Shown here: one piece after another, positions 52,677 through 63,414 of the stretch
Position numbering within the stretch: position 1 is the stretch's first letter
How the letters are laid out: every line of letters begins with the position of its first letter
From: Microbacterium sp. 10M-3C3
Lineage (GTDB): Bacteria; Actinomycetota; Actinomycetes; Actinomycetales; Microbacteriaceae
Direction: 5' to 3'
Assembly (NCBI RefSeq): GCF_003931875.1
Contig: NZ_CP034245.1
Location: 3,323,847-3,387,846 of the forward strand
DNA: 64,000 nucleotides
Translations under genes and position numbers: made by a program
Notes under the pieces: generated by a model
Databases searched by the model: none
Seen by the model: the letters and a program-made list of their open reading frames with translations, nothing else
Told to the model about the DNA's origin: nothing

Positions 52677-54902
52677 ATGACGTCCCACTTTCCCAGGACG
52701 GCCCGTCCGTCAGCACATCGCCGCGCACGGCGGCTGCTGGCGACCGTGCTCGCGGGGCTTGCCGGCGCCGTCCTCGCGGTCGCCACGGTCGTGCCCGCCG
52801 TCGCCGCGCCGTCGCCGTCCCCGTCGTCCAGCGCCGAGCTCAGCGGCACGGTGACCGCGACCCTGTCACCCGCCGCGGGCGGCGTCGTCCGGACCGGGAG
52901 CGCGCTGTCGGCGGTGGTCGCGCTCGACAACGGCACCGCCGGCGCCGTACCGGCCGGATCGGCCGCACTCGAGCTCGGCACCGCGCCGCTGCCCGACCGC
53001 ACGGCGCTCGGCGCGTGGCTGGCCGGCAACCTCCAGACGGGTCTCGCGCCGGTCGGCACCCCCGTCGCGACCGAGGCGACCGACTCGGGGCAGCAGTCCA
53101 CGGCGGACTTCGTCATCGCGCCCGACGACGCCTCGCTGGCCGGGCGCGGACCGGGCGTCTATCCGCTGCGGGTCTCTGTGACGGCGGGCGACCAGCGAGT
53201 CACCGCCCTCAGCGCGATGGTTGTACCGGATGACGCGGTGGCATCCTCGGTCGCGGTCGTCGTGCCGATCGTCGCCCCCGTGCGCTCGCGCGGCCTGATC
53301 TCCTCCGACGACCTCGCCGCCCTCACCGCGGAGGACGGCGCGCTCACGTCACTGCTGGACGCTGTCGACGGGACGAGTGCGATCCTTGCCGTCGATCCTG
53401 CGATCCCCGCCGCCATCCGCGTCCTCGGCAGCGCCGCCCCCGCCACCGCAGCCGCGTGGCTCGCACGCCTCGAGGCGCTGCCGAACGCGCGATTCGCTCT
53501 GCAGTTCGGCGACGCCGACCTCGCCACGCAGGTCTCCGCCGGCCTCACCGCGCCGCTCGCGCCGATCTCGCTCGCCACCTACATCCCCGCCGGCACGACC
53601 CTCTCGACCCCCTCGCCGTCGCCCACGAGCACACCGCCGCAAGGCACCCCGGCGCAGGAGCCGCAGCTCGCGCAGCTCACCGACATCGGGCCGCACACCT
53701 CGAGCGGCGTCTTCTGGCCGGCATCCGGATCGGCCGGCCCCGAGGTCCTCTCGATGCTGACCGGTGCCGCGGGCGGCAGCCCGTCCCTCACCCTGGTGCC
53801 CTCCGACACGACGGCCGCAGGCTCGGGCACCGCCCTCGGCCGCGCGACGAGCGGCGGCGCGCAGCTGGCGGTGTACGACAGCGCCGTGTCCGGCGCGCTC
53901 CGCCGCGCCGCGGATCAGCCGGATGCAGCGGCGCGGGGCGCGTCCCTCACCGAGGCGACGGCCTACCTGGCGTTCGCCGCCCGCGACAGCGCCGGACAGC
54001 CGCTCGTGGTCGCGGTCGACCGGGGCGCCACGAGCCGCGACCGTGCGGCACTGCGCACCGCGATCCAGACCGCGACGACCGCACCGGGGGTCACCGCGAT
54101 CGACATGACGACGCTCGCGGCCGCCTCGCCGGTCGAGACGACCGTCGCCCCGAACGCCTCGACGCCGGACCGAGGCGCCGATCTGACGCAGCTCCTCGCG
54201 GACGAGGGGACGATCGGCAGCTTCGCGACGATCCTCGACGACCCGGCCCTCCTCACCGGACGCGAGCGGGCGGAGATCCTCCAACTCATCGCCGTGGCCT
54301 GGCGCTCCGACCCCGCCGCCGCCCAGGCGATCGCCGCCCACCGCACGCAGACCCGCGAGACGCTCGACGCCGTCGGCATCCTCCCCTCGGCGGTGCTCAA
54401 CCTCGTCAGCTACGACGCGACCTTCTCCCCGTGGGTGCGCAACGACCTGCCGTGGCCGGTCCGGGTCGAGCTCATCGCCCAGCCCAACAATCCCCAGCTG
54501 GTCGTCGGCCAGCGCACGGAGGTCGTGGCGTCGGCCGCGAGCAACACGCGCGCGACGATCCCTGTCCGCTCGCGCGTCGGCAACGGCGCGGTGACCGTCA
54601 CGATGCAGCTCTACAGCCCGACCGGCGTCGCGATCGGTCAGGTCCAGAGTGCCGAAGTGCAGGTGCGTGCGGAGTGGGAGACGATCGGCCTCGTCATCCT
54701 CATCGTGATCATGGTGCTGTTCCTCAGCGTCGGCGTCGTGCGCACCGTCCGTCGCCGGCGCCGGGCGCGTGAGCTCCGCGCCGCCGCGGACGCCGCGGAC
54801 GGCGACCCCGCCCCGCTCGACCCCCGCGTGCTCGAACCTGAGGTGCGCGTCGACTCCGCGGAGGCCGACAGCACGGACCCGGATGCGGAGACTCGCCCGT
54901 GA
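52677..54902 (+). CDS. DUF6049 secreted membrane-anchored protein
   Basis: 741 residues. Signal sequence (RRLLATVLAGLAGAVLAVATVVPAVAA), large extracellular part with VYPLRVSVTAGDQRVTALSAM, a C-terminal beta domain PVRVELIAQPNNPQLVVGQRTEV, one membrane helix (GLVILIVIMVLFLSVGVV) and a basic tail. This is the DUF6049 protein found directly before murJ in actinobacteria, probably linked to wall synthesis. Its stop overlaps the murJ start. Confidence 0.88.
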   Translation: MTSHFPRTARPSAHRRARRLLATVLAGLAGAVLAVATVVPAVAAPSPSPSSSAELSGTVTATLSPAAGGVVRTGSALSAVVALDNGTAGAVPAGSAALELGTAPLPDRTALGAWLAGNLQTGLAPVGTPVATEATDSGQQSTADFVIAPDDASLAGRGPGVYPLRVSVTAGDQRVTALSAMVVPDDAVASSVAVVVPIVAPVRSRGLISSDDLAALTAEDGALTSLLDAVDGTSAILAVDPAIPAAIRVLGSAAPATAAAWLARLEALPNARFALQFGDADLATQVSAGLTAPLAPISLATYIPAGTTLSTPSPSPTSTPPQGTPAQEPQLAQLTDIGPHTSSGVFWPASGSAGPEVLSMLTGAAGGSPSLTLVPSDTTAAGSGTALGRATSGGAQLAVYDSAVSGALRRAADQPDAAARGASLTEATAYLAFAARDSAGQPLVVAVDRGATSRDRAALRTAIQTATTAPGVTAIDMTTLAAASPVETTVAPNASTPDRGADLTQLLADEGTIGSFATILDDPALLTGRERAEILQLIAVAWRSDPAAAQAIAAHRTQTRETLDAVGILPSAVLNLVSYDATFSPWVRNDLPWPVRVELIAQPNNPQLVVGQRTEVVASAASNTRATIPVRSRVGNGAVTVTMQLYSPTGVAIGQVQSAEVQVRAEWETIGLVILIVIMVLFLSVGVVRTVRRRRRARELRAAADAADGDPAPLDPRVLEPEVRVDSAEADSTDPDAETRP

Positions 54903-56488
54903 GCGGCATCGGCCGCGCGAGCGTCCTCATCGGCGCCGGCACGATCGTCAGCCGCCTGACCGGATTCCTGCGATCGGTCGTTCTCGTGTCAGCGGTCGGC
55001 GCGGTATCCGCGGGCGGCAATGCCTTCGCGATCGCGAATCAGCTGCCCAACAACATCTACGCGATCATCTCCACCGGGCTTCTCAGCGCCGTCGTCGTCC
55101 CGCAGATCGTCAAGGCGGCCGCCCACGACGACGGCGGCCGCGCGTTCGTCTCAAAACTGTTCACACTCGGCACGGTCGCGCTGTTCGCAGTGACGGTCGT
55201 CGCGAGCATCGCCGCGCCGGTGCTGGTCGAGCTGTACGCGCCACAGTACGGCGCGGCGCAGAAGGCACTCGCAACGGCGTTCGCCTACTGGTGTCTGCCG
55301 CAGATCCTCTTCTACGGCCTCTACGCGCTCGTCGGAGAATCCCTCAACGCCCGTGGCGTCTACGGCCCGTTCACGTGGGCGCCCATCGTCAACAATGTCG
55401 TCTCAATCGCGGGCTTCGGGGCCTTCATCCTCTTGTTCGGCGCCGAGCCGTCGGCGTGGGATCCCGGAATGATCGCGCTCCTGGCGGGCACAGCCACCCT
55501 CGGCATCGTCGTGCAGGCGGCGATCCTGCTCGGCTTCTGGCGCCGCTCCGGCCTGCACGTGCGACCTGACTTCCGTTGGCGCGGGGTCGGTCTGGGGCAG
55601 ATCGGCCGCCTCGCGGGCTGGACGTTCCTCATGGTCGTCGCAGGACAGCTCGCCGGACTCGTGCAGTCCCAGATCCTGTCCGAAGCCGCAGAGAAGGTCG
55701 CCGGGGTCCTCGTCTCGCAGAATGCGTGGCTGCTCTTCATGCTCCCGTACTCGATCATCGTGCTGTCGATCGGGACGCCGTACTTCACACGGCTGAGTGG
55801 TCACGCTGCTGCCGGGCGCCACGACGAGGTCCGCGCTGACATCGTCAGCAGCATCCGGGTGCTCGGCCTGTTCATCGTCGCCGCCACCGCGGCGCTGGCG
55901 GTCGCAGCCATCCCCGCCTCGCGCATCTTCACCGGGAGCGCAGATGAGGCGGTCGCCGCCGCCGAGGTGCTGTGGGGCTTCCTCGTGTGCCTGATCCCTC
56001 TCGCGGTCCTCTTCGTCGTGCAGCGCACGTTCTACGCGTACGACGACACGCGGACGCCGTTCTTCTTCACGCTTCTGCAGTGCGTGCTCGTCGCCGCCTC
56101 TGCGTGGGCCGCGGCAGCGTCGCTCCCTGTCGCACAGCTCGCCGCCGGAGTCGCTCTGGGGCAGGCGGTCGCGAGTACCGTGCAGGTGATCGTCGCAACC
56201 GTGCTGCTGCACCGCCGCCTCGGGGGGATCGGAGCCGCGCAGTGGCTCGGAAGTCTCGGACGCTTCGTCCTGGCCGCCATCCCCGCGGCTGCCGCCGGTT
56301 ACGGAGTGTTGGTCCTTCTCGGCGGTGCGGACGGCTGGATCACCGCCGACAAGTTCCTCGGCGCAGCCGGCGCGGCGATCGTCGGTCTGGTCGTCCTCGC
56401 CGTGTACGCCGGGATCCTCGCCGTCTTCCGCGCGCCGGAGCTGAAGCCCGCCACGGCGATGATCCGCCGCTTCCTGCCGCGTCGCTGA
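54899..56488 (+). CDS. murJ: lipid II flippase MurJ
   Basis: 529 residues with 14 membrane helices. ASVLIGAGTIVSRLTGFLRS is the MOP-superfamily start of MurJ. It flips lipid II across the membrane for peptidoglycan synthesis. No C-terminal pseudokinase domain, unlike the mycobacterial protein. GTG start overlaps the DUF6049 stop (GTGA). Confidence 0.94.
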   Translation: MSGIGRASVLIGAGTIVSRLTGFLRSVVLVSAVGAVSAGGNAFAIANQLPNNIYAIISTGLLSAVVVPQIVKAAAHDDGGRAFVSKLFTLGTVALFAVTVVASIAAPVLVELYAPQYGAAQKALATAFAYWCLPQILFYGLYALVGESLNARGVYGPFTWAPIVNNVVSIAGFGAFILLFGAEPSAWDPGMIALLAGTATLGIVVQAAILLGFWRRSGLHVRPDFRWRGVGLGQIGRLAGWTFLMVVAGQLAGLVQSQILSEAAEKVAGVLVSQNAWLLFMLPYSIIVLSIGTPYFTRLSGHAAAGRHDEVRADIVSSIRVLGLFIVAATAALAVAAIPASRIFTGSADEAVAAAEVLWGFLVCLIPLAVLFVVQRTFYAYDDTRTPFFFTLLQCVLVAASAWAAAASLPVAQLAAGVALGQAVASTVQVIVATVLLHRRLGGIGAAQWLGSLGRFVLAAIPAAAAGYGVLVLLGGADGWITADKFLGAAGAAIVGLVVLAVYAGILAVFRAPELKPATAMIRRFLPRR

Positions 56489-56571
56489 CAGTCTCGTGGC
56501 GGCCGGAGCGGGGGAATACCCCGCGGCTACCATGGGTTGAACGCTCTGGAACAACGAAGGGGGCGACGCAC

Positions 56572-57567
56572 GTGCGTCACGTCATCATCATCGGATCGGG
56601 CCCCGCGGGTTACACGGCGGCGATCTACGCCGCCCGCGCCAACCTGGAGCCGCTTGTCATCGCCAGCTCCGTCGAGGCCGGCGGCGAGCTCATGAACACG
56701 ACCGAGGTCGAGAACTTCCCCGGGTTCCCCGAGGGCATCCAGGGCCCCGAGCTCATGGACAAGATGCAGCAGCAGGCCGAGAAGTTCGGCGCCGAGGTGC
56801 TTTACGACGACGTCGTCGGCCTCGAGCTCGACGGGCCCGTCAAGAAGGTCACGCTCGGGTCGGGCGCCACGCACGAGGCGGAGTCGATCGTCTTCGCCAC
56901 CGGCTCGGCCCCCCGCAAGATCGGCATCGAAGGCGAGTCCCGGCTGTCGGGCCGCGGGGTGTCTTACTGCGCCACGTGCGACGGCTTCTTCTTCCGCGAG
57001 CGCACGATCGCCGTGGTGGGCGGCGGCGACTCGGCGATGGAGGAGGCGACGTTCCTGACGAAGTTCGCCTCGAAGGTCTACGTCATCCACCGTCGTGAGG
57101 AGCTGCGCGCCTCGAAGATCATGCAGGAGCGCGCGTTCAAGAACGACAAGATCGAGTTTGTGTGGAACAGCGAGGTCGTCGACATCCTCGGCGACGAGGC
57201 CGTGACCGGCGTGCGCCTGCGCAACACCGTCGATGGGTCGGAGAGCGAGCTCGCCCTCGACGGCATCTTCGTCGCGATCGGATACGACCCGCGCACCCAC
57301 CTCGTCCACGGCGCGCTCGACCTCACGTCGGAGGGCACCGTCTGGGTCGACGGGCGCACCTCCCGCACCTCCGTGCCCGGTGTCTTCGCCGCCGGCGACG
57401 TCATCGACCCGACCTACCGTCAAGCCGTCACCGCGGCCGGCAGCGGCACCGTCGCGGCCCTCGACGTCGAGCACTACCTCGCCGCCCTCGGCGACGCGGG
57501 CGCTCCCGCCCCGGACGCCGCCGAGATCGACGGCCTGCCCGACGCGACCAGCGTCAGCGTGGCCTGA
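56572..57567 (+). CDS. trxB: thioredoxin reductase
   Basis: 331 residues. FAD motif IIIGSGPAGYTAAIYAARA, redox-active CATC in VSYCATCDGFF, NADPH motif VVGGGDSAMEEA and GVFAAGDV. Reduces thioredoxin with NADPH. GTG start behind AAGGGGG. Forms an operon with trxA 61 bp later. Confidence 0.97.
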   Translation: MRHVIIIGSGPAGYTAAIYAARANLEPLVIASSVEAGGELMNTTEVENFPGFPEGIQGPELMDKMQQQAEKFGAEVLYDDVVGLELDGPVKKVTLGSGATHEAESIVFATGSAPRKIGIEGESRLSGRGVSYCATCDGFFFRERTIAVVGGGDSAMEEATFLTKFASKVYVIHRREELRASKIMQERAFKNDKIEFVWNSEVVDILGDEAVTGVRLRNTVDGSESELALDGIFVAIGYDPRTHLVHGALDLTSEGTVWVDGRTSRTSVPGVFAAGDVIDPTYRQAVTAAGSGTVAALDVEHYLAALGDAGAPAPDAAEIDGLPDATSVSVA

Positions 57568-57628
57568 GGAACAACCGCGCCGCATCCGGCGTTATATCCA
57601 CCGACCGACTTCTGAGGAGGAGATGCAC

Positions 57629-57952
57629 ATGAGCGCAAAGGCCACGACCTCTGCCACCTTCGATCAGGATGTGCTCCAGGCCGACGGCACCGTGCTCGTC
57701 GACTTCTGGGCCGAGTGGTGCGGACCGTGTCGCATGGTCTCGCCCGTCCTGGACGAGATCCAGGCGGAGAACCCCGACAAGATCACGATCCTGAAGCTCA
57801 ACGTCGATGAGAACCCTGACCTGGCCATGAAGTACCAGATCACCTCGATCCCGGCGATGAAGGTCTTCCAGGGCGGCGAGGTCAAGACGACCATCATCGG
57901 CGCGAAGCCGAAGTTCGCCCTCGAGAAGGACCTCGAATCCTTCCTCGCCTGA
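57629..57952 (+). CDS. trxA: thioredoxin
   Basis: 107 residues. VDFWAEWCGPCRMVSPVLDEI holds the CGPC active site; cis-Pro in ITSIPAM. Reduces protein disulfides, recharged by TrxB. The second ATG is chosen because GAGGAGG is 8 bp before it but only 2 bp before the first. Confidence 0.97.
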   Translation: MSAKATTSATFDQDVLQADGTVLVDFWAEWCGPCRMVSPVLDEIQAENPDKITILKLNVDENPDLAMKYQITSIPAMKVFQGGEVKTTIIGAKPKFALEKDLESFLA

Positions 57953-57965
57953 GCTTCCTCGCACG

Positions 57966-57999
57966 AGAACCCCGTCGACCTCCGGGTCGGCGGGGTTCT
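57966..57999 (+). terminator. intrinsic-type terminator after trxA
   Basis: AGAACCCCGTCGACC pairs with GGTCGGCGGGGTTCT (one G-T pair) around TCCG, followed by GTCATTT. It ends the trxB-trxA transcript. Confidence 0.85.
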
Positions 58000-58028
58000 G
58001 TCATTTCGGAGGGATGCAGCGACGCCGT

Positions 58029-58376
58029 TCAGGACGCGTCGAGACGCACGTTGGCGTCCCAGCGGCGGTAGCCCTCGTCCTCGCCGAGGAGCCGCCACAC
58101 CGCCCGTGTCAGCGGCGGGTAGTCCAGGGCGATCTGCCGGAGCACGCGGTAGTGACGCGCACGATTCGGGCGCGCGCCGCCGTTCTTCGCGATGTTCTCC
58201 GCGCGCAGCATCAGGACGACGAGCTCATCGACCGACGGCAGGTCCTCCATGAACTCCCACGGGTCCTCCCCGTCGAGGAGGCGCTCGTGGATGAGCACGG
58301 AGCGCTCGTCGGCGGCCTCGGCACGGAGCACTTCGAGGCTCGCCCGGCGGCGAGGGCGGTCGTCGTGCGCGGACAT
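58029..58376 (-). CDS. conserved small protein between trxA and parB
   Basis: 115 residues, soluble and charged: RASLEVLRAEAADERSVLIHERLLDGEDPWEFMEDL, then ARHYRVLRQIALDYPPLTRAVWRLLGEDEGYRRW. No domain recognised. Same strand as parB and 58 bp after it, so it may be the tail of the parAB operon. Confidence 0.75.
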   Translation of the reverse strand: MSAHDDRPRRRASLEVLRAEAADERSVLIHERLLDGEDPWEFMEDLPSVDELVVLMLRAENIAKNGGARPNRARHYRVLRQIALDYPPLTRAVWRLLGEDEGYRRWDANVRLDAS

Positions 58377-58434
58377 GCTTCCAGCGTACGTGCCTTCACC
58401 CGCGTGCGGGCCGTCTGGCTCGGACTGTGTGCAA

Positions 58435-59417
58435 TCAGCCGCCGAACGGCTCCTCGCCGAGCTCCGACAGGATGCGATTGAGGTCCTGAATAGACGCGAA
58501 ATCGATCACGATCTGGCCTTTTTTGGCAGCCAAAGAGACCTTCACTCGCGTGTTCAGGCGGTCGCCGAGTCGCTCCGCGACCTCGTCGAGCTGGCCGCGT
58601 CGCGCGCCGGCCTGCGGCCGCGTGGCGCGGCGCGGCGCAAGACCCTGCGCGGCCGCTTCGGCGGCGCGCACCGACAGGTCTTCGTTCACGATCTTGTCGG
58701 CGAGGCGCTGCATCTGCGTCTCGTCATCCAGCGACAGGATCGCGCGTGCGTGACCCGCCGTGAGCACGCCGGCGGCGACGCGCTGCTGCACGGGAACCGG
58801 CAGGCGCAGCAGACGGATCGTGTTGCTGATCTGCGGACGGGACCGGCCGATCCGGGACGCGAGCTCTTCCTGAGTGATGCCGAAGTCGGCGAGGAGCTGC
58901 TCGTAGGCCGAGGCTTCTTCGAGGGGGTTGAGCTGCGACCGGTGCAGGTTCTCCAGCAGGGCGTCGCGGAGCAGGTTCTCGTCGGACGTGTCGCGCACGA
59001 CGGCGGGGATGCTCTCGAGGCCGGCCTCACGCGCGGCACGCGTACGCCGCTCCCCCATGATCAGCTCATACGAGCCGTTCCCGACATCGCGCACGACCAC
59101 AGGCTGCAGCACGCCGAACTCGCGGACGCTGTGCACGAGCTCCGCGAGGTCGTCGGGATCGAAGTGCGTGCGCGGCTGGCGCGGGTTGGGAACGATCGAG
59201 TGCGGGTCGATGTGCACGAGACGCGCGCCGGGAACCGCGACGAGGTCCTCGTCCGACGACCGCGTCGAGCCTGCATCCGTGGACGTGCCACCCGGCTTCG
59301 CACTGTCACCCACTGCGGGTGCACCAGGGAAGAACACGTCGACCGGACGTGCCTCCGTCGGCTCCGCCGTGGGGATGAGGGCTCCGATGCCGCGTCCCAG
59401 TCCAGTCCTCTTCGCCA

Positions 59418-59418
<1 letters not shown>
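58435..59418 (-). CDS. parB: chromosome partitioning protein ParB
   Basis: 327 residues. ParB/Spo0J CTPase domain with SIVPNPRQPRTHFDPDDL and GERRTRAAREAGL, then the HTH ELASRIGRSRPQISNTIRLL for parS binding, and a C-terminal dimerisation region. ATG overlaps the parA stop by one base (TGATG). Confidence 0.97.
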
Positions 59419-60335
<917 letters not shown>

Positions 60336-60647
60336 GTGAAACGCTCTCCCTCACCGCACAGAACCGGACCGAATCAGTCTACCTGCGGCCTCCCCCATCT
60401 CCCGCCGACGCGACGCTGCCGTCGGCCTCAGCAGCCTGCGGTTTCTGCTCATCCGAAACCGTCAGAGCGGCGGTGGCACACAGCGTCGGACACTCGGCGG
60501 GCACAGCGAGGCGAAGCGTCCGATTCGATGTGTGACGCATGCTCCGATCCACCGGCTTACAGAGACCCATCACGCCAGAGCGAGCGGGAGCAGCACGTCA
60601 TGTATGGCGTCGCGGAATCGAGTGCCCTACGGCTCGGTGCACATCGA

Positions 60648-60663
60648 TGTTTCACGTGAAACG
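60648..60663. promoter_or_regulatory. parS site 2
   Basis: TGTTTCACGTGAAACG in the 498 bp gene-free stretch between parA and rsmG. Apart from parS sites 1 to 3 this stretch shows no convincing gene. Confidence 0.95.
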
Positions 60664-60801
60664 CCTGGTTGGCGCGTGGAGGCGGTTCGTTCCGCTGTGC
60701 GCCGAACATCATGCGGCGAATCATCGGGGCGATCCGCGACGCGCACATCCAGCCACGACTGTGTCGACGGCCCGCACCGTCATCTATCGTCTGCCAGCCG
60801 C

Positions 60802-60817
60802 CGTTTCACGTGAAACA
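60802..60817. promoter_or_regulatory. parS site 3
   Basis: CGTTTCACGTGAAACA, 17 bp beyond the 3' end of rsmG. Confidence 0.95.
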
Positions 60818-60833
60818 TCGCTCGGCACGCAGC

Positions 60834-61460
60834 TCAGCGGGAAACGCGAGCGCGAACGACGCGTGTGGGTTCGTCCACCACATGCTCACCGAGCATCTCC
60901 ACGCGCACGTCGACCAGGCCGAAGCGGCGGATCTGCTTCCGAGCGGCTTCGATCTCGTTCTGAGCGTTGACACCCTTGAGGAGGATGACCTCGCCGCCGT
61001 CCTTGACCAGCGGCGCCGTGATCGGGATGAGAGTGCGCAGCGCGCTCACCGCGCGGGCGGTCACGGCGTCGAGAGTGCCGGCTCCGTCCCACTCCTCGCC
61101 TCGCGACCGCACGATCTCGACGTTGTCCAATCGCAGGGAATCGACTTGCTCCAGCAGCCACGTCGTGCGCCGTTCCATCGGCTCGATGAGCACCCACGAC
61201 ACATCCGGTCGGGCGATCGCGAGCACGAGCCCCGGAAGACCGGCCCCGGAGCCGACATCGCCGACGCGACCGCGGAACAGCGGCGCTGCGACCGCGCTGT
61301 TGAGGATGTGCCGGGTCCACAGCCGCGGCAGTTCCTGCGGCCCGATGAGTCCGCGCTCTTCACCGTGCTCGGCGAGGGCGGTGGTGAAGCGTCGCGCCAG
61401 ATCGAGCCGATCACCGAAGACGACGCGCGCGACGTCGGGCTCGTTCTCGAGTTCGGTCAT
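60834..61460 (-). CDS. rsmG: 16S rRNA (guanine527-N7)-methyltransferase
   Basis: 208 residues. RHILNSAVAAPLF, VGDVGSGAGLPGLVLAI for SAM, IEPMERRTTWL and ITARAVSAL type segment (VTARAVSALRTL). Methylates G527 of 16S rRNA. Standard position between khpB and parA. It ends just before parS site 3 and starts just after parS site 4. Confidence 0.97.
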   Translation of the reverse strand: MTELENEPDVARVVFGDRLDLARRFTTALAEHGEERGLIGPQELPRLWTRHILNSAVAAPLFRGRVGDVGSGAGLPGLVLAIARPDVSWVLIEPMERRTTWLLEQVDSLRLDNVEIVRSRGEEWDGAGTLDAVTARAVSALRTLIPITAPLVKDGGEVILLKGVNAQNEIEAARKQIRRFGLVDVRVEMLGEHVVDEPTRVVRARVSR

Positions 61461-61463
61461 CGA

Positions 61464-61479
61464 TGTTTCACGTGAAACG
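61464..61479. promoter_or_regulatory. parS site 4
   Basis: TGTTTCACGTGAAACG exactly filling the space between the rsmG start and the khpB stop. Confidence 0.95.
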
Positions 61480-61986
61480 TCAGGCGCGGCGGAGAACGGT
61501 GTGGCGATCAGCGCCCTCGCCGTACGACTCCGACACCAGGCCGCGCTCCGCTGCGATGTCGTGGATCAGCTTCCGCTCGTAGCTCGACATGGCGGGGAGA
61601 GAAGCCTGCGACGCCCCTTCATCGAGACGCTTCATGGCGCGCTCGACGAGCAGCTCGAGCTCGCGCTGTCGCGCGTCCCGTGAACCGCCGACATCCAGGA
61701 TCAGTCGGGAGAAGCGTCCCGTGCGGTTCTGAACCGCGAGACGCGTCAGCTCCTGCAGCGCCTGCACAGTGTCGGGATCAGAGAGTCGCGAGAGCGAGCT
61801 GCCGCCGTCGGCTTCGATCGACACATATGCACGACCCGCGCGCACGTCGAGCGCGAGGTCACCGTCGATGTCCGCGATGTCGAGGAGCTCCTCGAGGTAG
61901 TCGGCGGCGATGTCGCCTTCCTGCTCGAGCTGCTCGTCGGTCACCGACTCGCGGGCATCCGAGACGTCGGTCGGGTCAAGAGTCAT
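61480..61986 (-). CDS. khpB: KH/R3H RNA-binding protein KhpB (Jag)
   Basis: 168 residues. Acidic N-terminus, KH domain (about 45-110) and R3H domain with SSYERKLIHDIAAERGLVSESYGEGADRH. RNA-binding protein linked to cell division and membrane-protein expression; lies between yidC and rsmG as usual. The N-terminal Jag domain of firmicute homologues is absent. Confidence 0.95.
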   Translation of the reverse strand: MTLDPTDVSDARESVTDEQLEQEGDIAADYLEELLDIADIDGDLALDVRAGRAYVSIEADGGSSLSRLSDPDTVQALQELTRLAVQNRTGRFSRLILDVGGSRDARQRELELLVERAMKRLDEGASQASLPAMSSYERKLIHDIAAERGLVSESYGEGADRHTVLRRA

Positions 61987-62007
61987 GGCACAGGGACTTT
62001 CGGATCG

Positions 62008-63054
62008 TCAGGATGCGGGGGAGTCGGGCGTCGCGGGTCGTCGGCCGGGCTGCTGCTGCTTCTTCGCGCGCTGCTTCCCGACCGGCTGCTGCCGCTTCGG
62101 GGCTGCGGCGCGCGCCTTCTCGGCCTCCTCGAGGAGACGCTGCTGCTCGGCCTGATACTTCTCCATCGACACGACCTTGCCGTTCGCGTCGATCGCCTTG
62201 CCCTTGCGCGCGAGGCGCTCCTCACGGGCCTTGGCGGCGTCGGAGCCGGGAGTCGGCATCTCACGGATGACGATGAACTGCTGCACCATCGTCCACAGGT
62301 TGCTGATGAACCAGTAGATGACCACGCCGAGCGGGAAGAAGACGCCCGAGAAGATGAAGGCCAGCGGCAGGATGTAGAGCATGATGCGCTGCATCTGGTA
62401 GGCCTGGCCGGTCTTGGCCTCGGGGGAGAGGTTCTTCGAGATGATCTGCAGCTGGGTGAAGAACTGCGACGCGATCATCAGCACCACGAGGATCGCGAGG
62501 ATGATGACGGCAGAGGTGTTGCCGTTCGACCACGCCGTCGTGAGGTTCTCGTGGAGCGACGCGCTGCCGAAGAGGTCGGCGTCGTAGAACTGCTGCGTCA
62601 GCTCCGAGTCGAGCAGGCCGACACCGCCGATGCCGGCGGCCGCGTGCTTGGCCACGTCGTTCAGCACGCTGAACAGCGCGAAGAAGATCGGCATCTGCAC
62701 CAGGAGCGGCAGACAGCTCGACACCGGGGTCGTGCCGTGCTTCTTGTACAGCGCCATCGTCTCGCGGCTCATCGCCTCGCGAGAGAGCTGATCCTTCTTG
62801 CCCCGATACTTCTCTTGAACTTTCCGCAGTTCAGGAGCAATTTCCATCATCTTCCGCTGGCTCTTGATCTGCCGCACGAAGAGAGGGATGAGCGCCGAGC
62901 GCACGACGATGACGAGGCCCACGATGGAGAGCACCCACGTGATGCCCTCGGCAGCCGGCAGACCGATCGCGGTGAAGACGGCGTGCCACGCCACCAGCAC
63001 GAGCTCGACGAGCCACTTCAGCGGCCACAAGACGATTCCGATGAGATCCGGCAC
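62008..63054 (-). CDS. yidC: membrane protein insertase YidC
   Basis: 348 residues. Oxa1-type: IVLWPLKWLVELVLVAW, the positively charged groove helix ALIPLFVRQIKSQRKMMEI, and LPLLVQMPIFFALFSVL. Inserts membrane proteins with or after SecYEG. Lys/Arg-rich C-terminal tail that may touch the ribosome. Confidence 0.97.
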   Translation of the reverse strand: MPDLIGIVLWPLKWLVELVLVAWHAVFTAIGLPAAEGITWVLSIVGLVIVVRSALIPLFVRQIKSQRKMMEIAPELRKVQEKYRGKKDQLSREAMSRETMALYKKHGTTPVSSCLPLLVQMPIFFALFSVLNDVAKHAAAGIGGVGLLDSELTQQFYDADLFGSASLHENLTTAWSNGNTSAVIILAILVVLMIASQFFTQLQIISKNLSPEAKTGQAYQMQRIMLYILPLAFIFSGVFFPLGVVIYWFISNLWTMVQQFIVIREMPTPGSDAAKAREERLARKGKAIDANGKVVSMEKYQAEQQRLLEEAEKARAAAPKRQQPVGKQRAKKQQQPGRRPATPDSPAS

Positions 63055-63057
63055 GGA

Positions 63058-63414
63058 TCAATCCTTTCCAGGGGGCACGACGAATCCGTGCGGAGTGAGC
63101 TCGTAGCGGAAATCGCGATGCGGCTTCACATCGTCGATGCCGCCCTGAGCCCAGGGGTGGCAGCGCGCCAGACGTGCCGCCGTCAGCGCCACGCCCTTGA
63201 GCAGCCCGTGTTGCTGGACCGCCCCGACGGCGTACGCCGAACACGACGGATAGTACTTGCACACATCGCCGTAAACATGGGAGATGGTTGCGCGATAGCC
63301 GTGAAGCAGCGCGAGCCCGAGGTTGCGCGGAACGAGGGGGAGCGAGGCCGGCAACCGCGACGGCGCGAGGTGCCCATGACCGACGTAGGCGGTGGGAAGA
63401 GTCGACGTGCTCAT
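63058..63414 (-). CDS. yidD: membrane protein insertion efficiency factor YidD
   Basis: 118 residues. YRATISHVYGDVCKYYPSCSAYAVGAVQQHG and RCHPWAQGGIDDV are the YidD core with its conserved cysteines. Helps YidC-dependent insertion. ATG overlaps the rnpA stop (ATGA); 3 bp gap to yidC. Confidence 0.95.
   Translation of the reverse strand: MSTSTLPTAYVGHGHLAPSRLPASLPLVPRNLGLALLHGYRATISHVYGDVCKYYPSCSAYAVGAVQQHGLLKGVALTAARLARCHPWAQGGIDDVKPHRDFRYELTPHGFVVPPGKD

Noticed and set aside
60379..60573. Small minus-strand open frame between parA and rsmG
   Set aside because: No ribosome site, low-complexity composition and placement among parS sites make it unlikely to be a gene.
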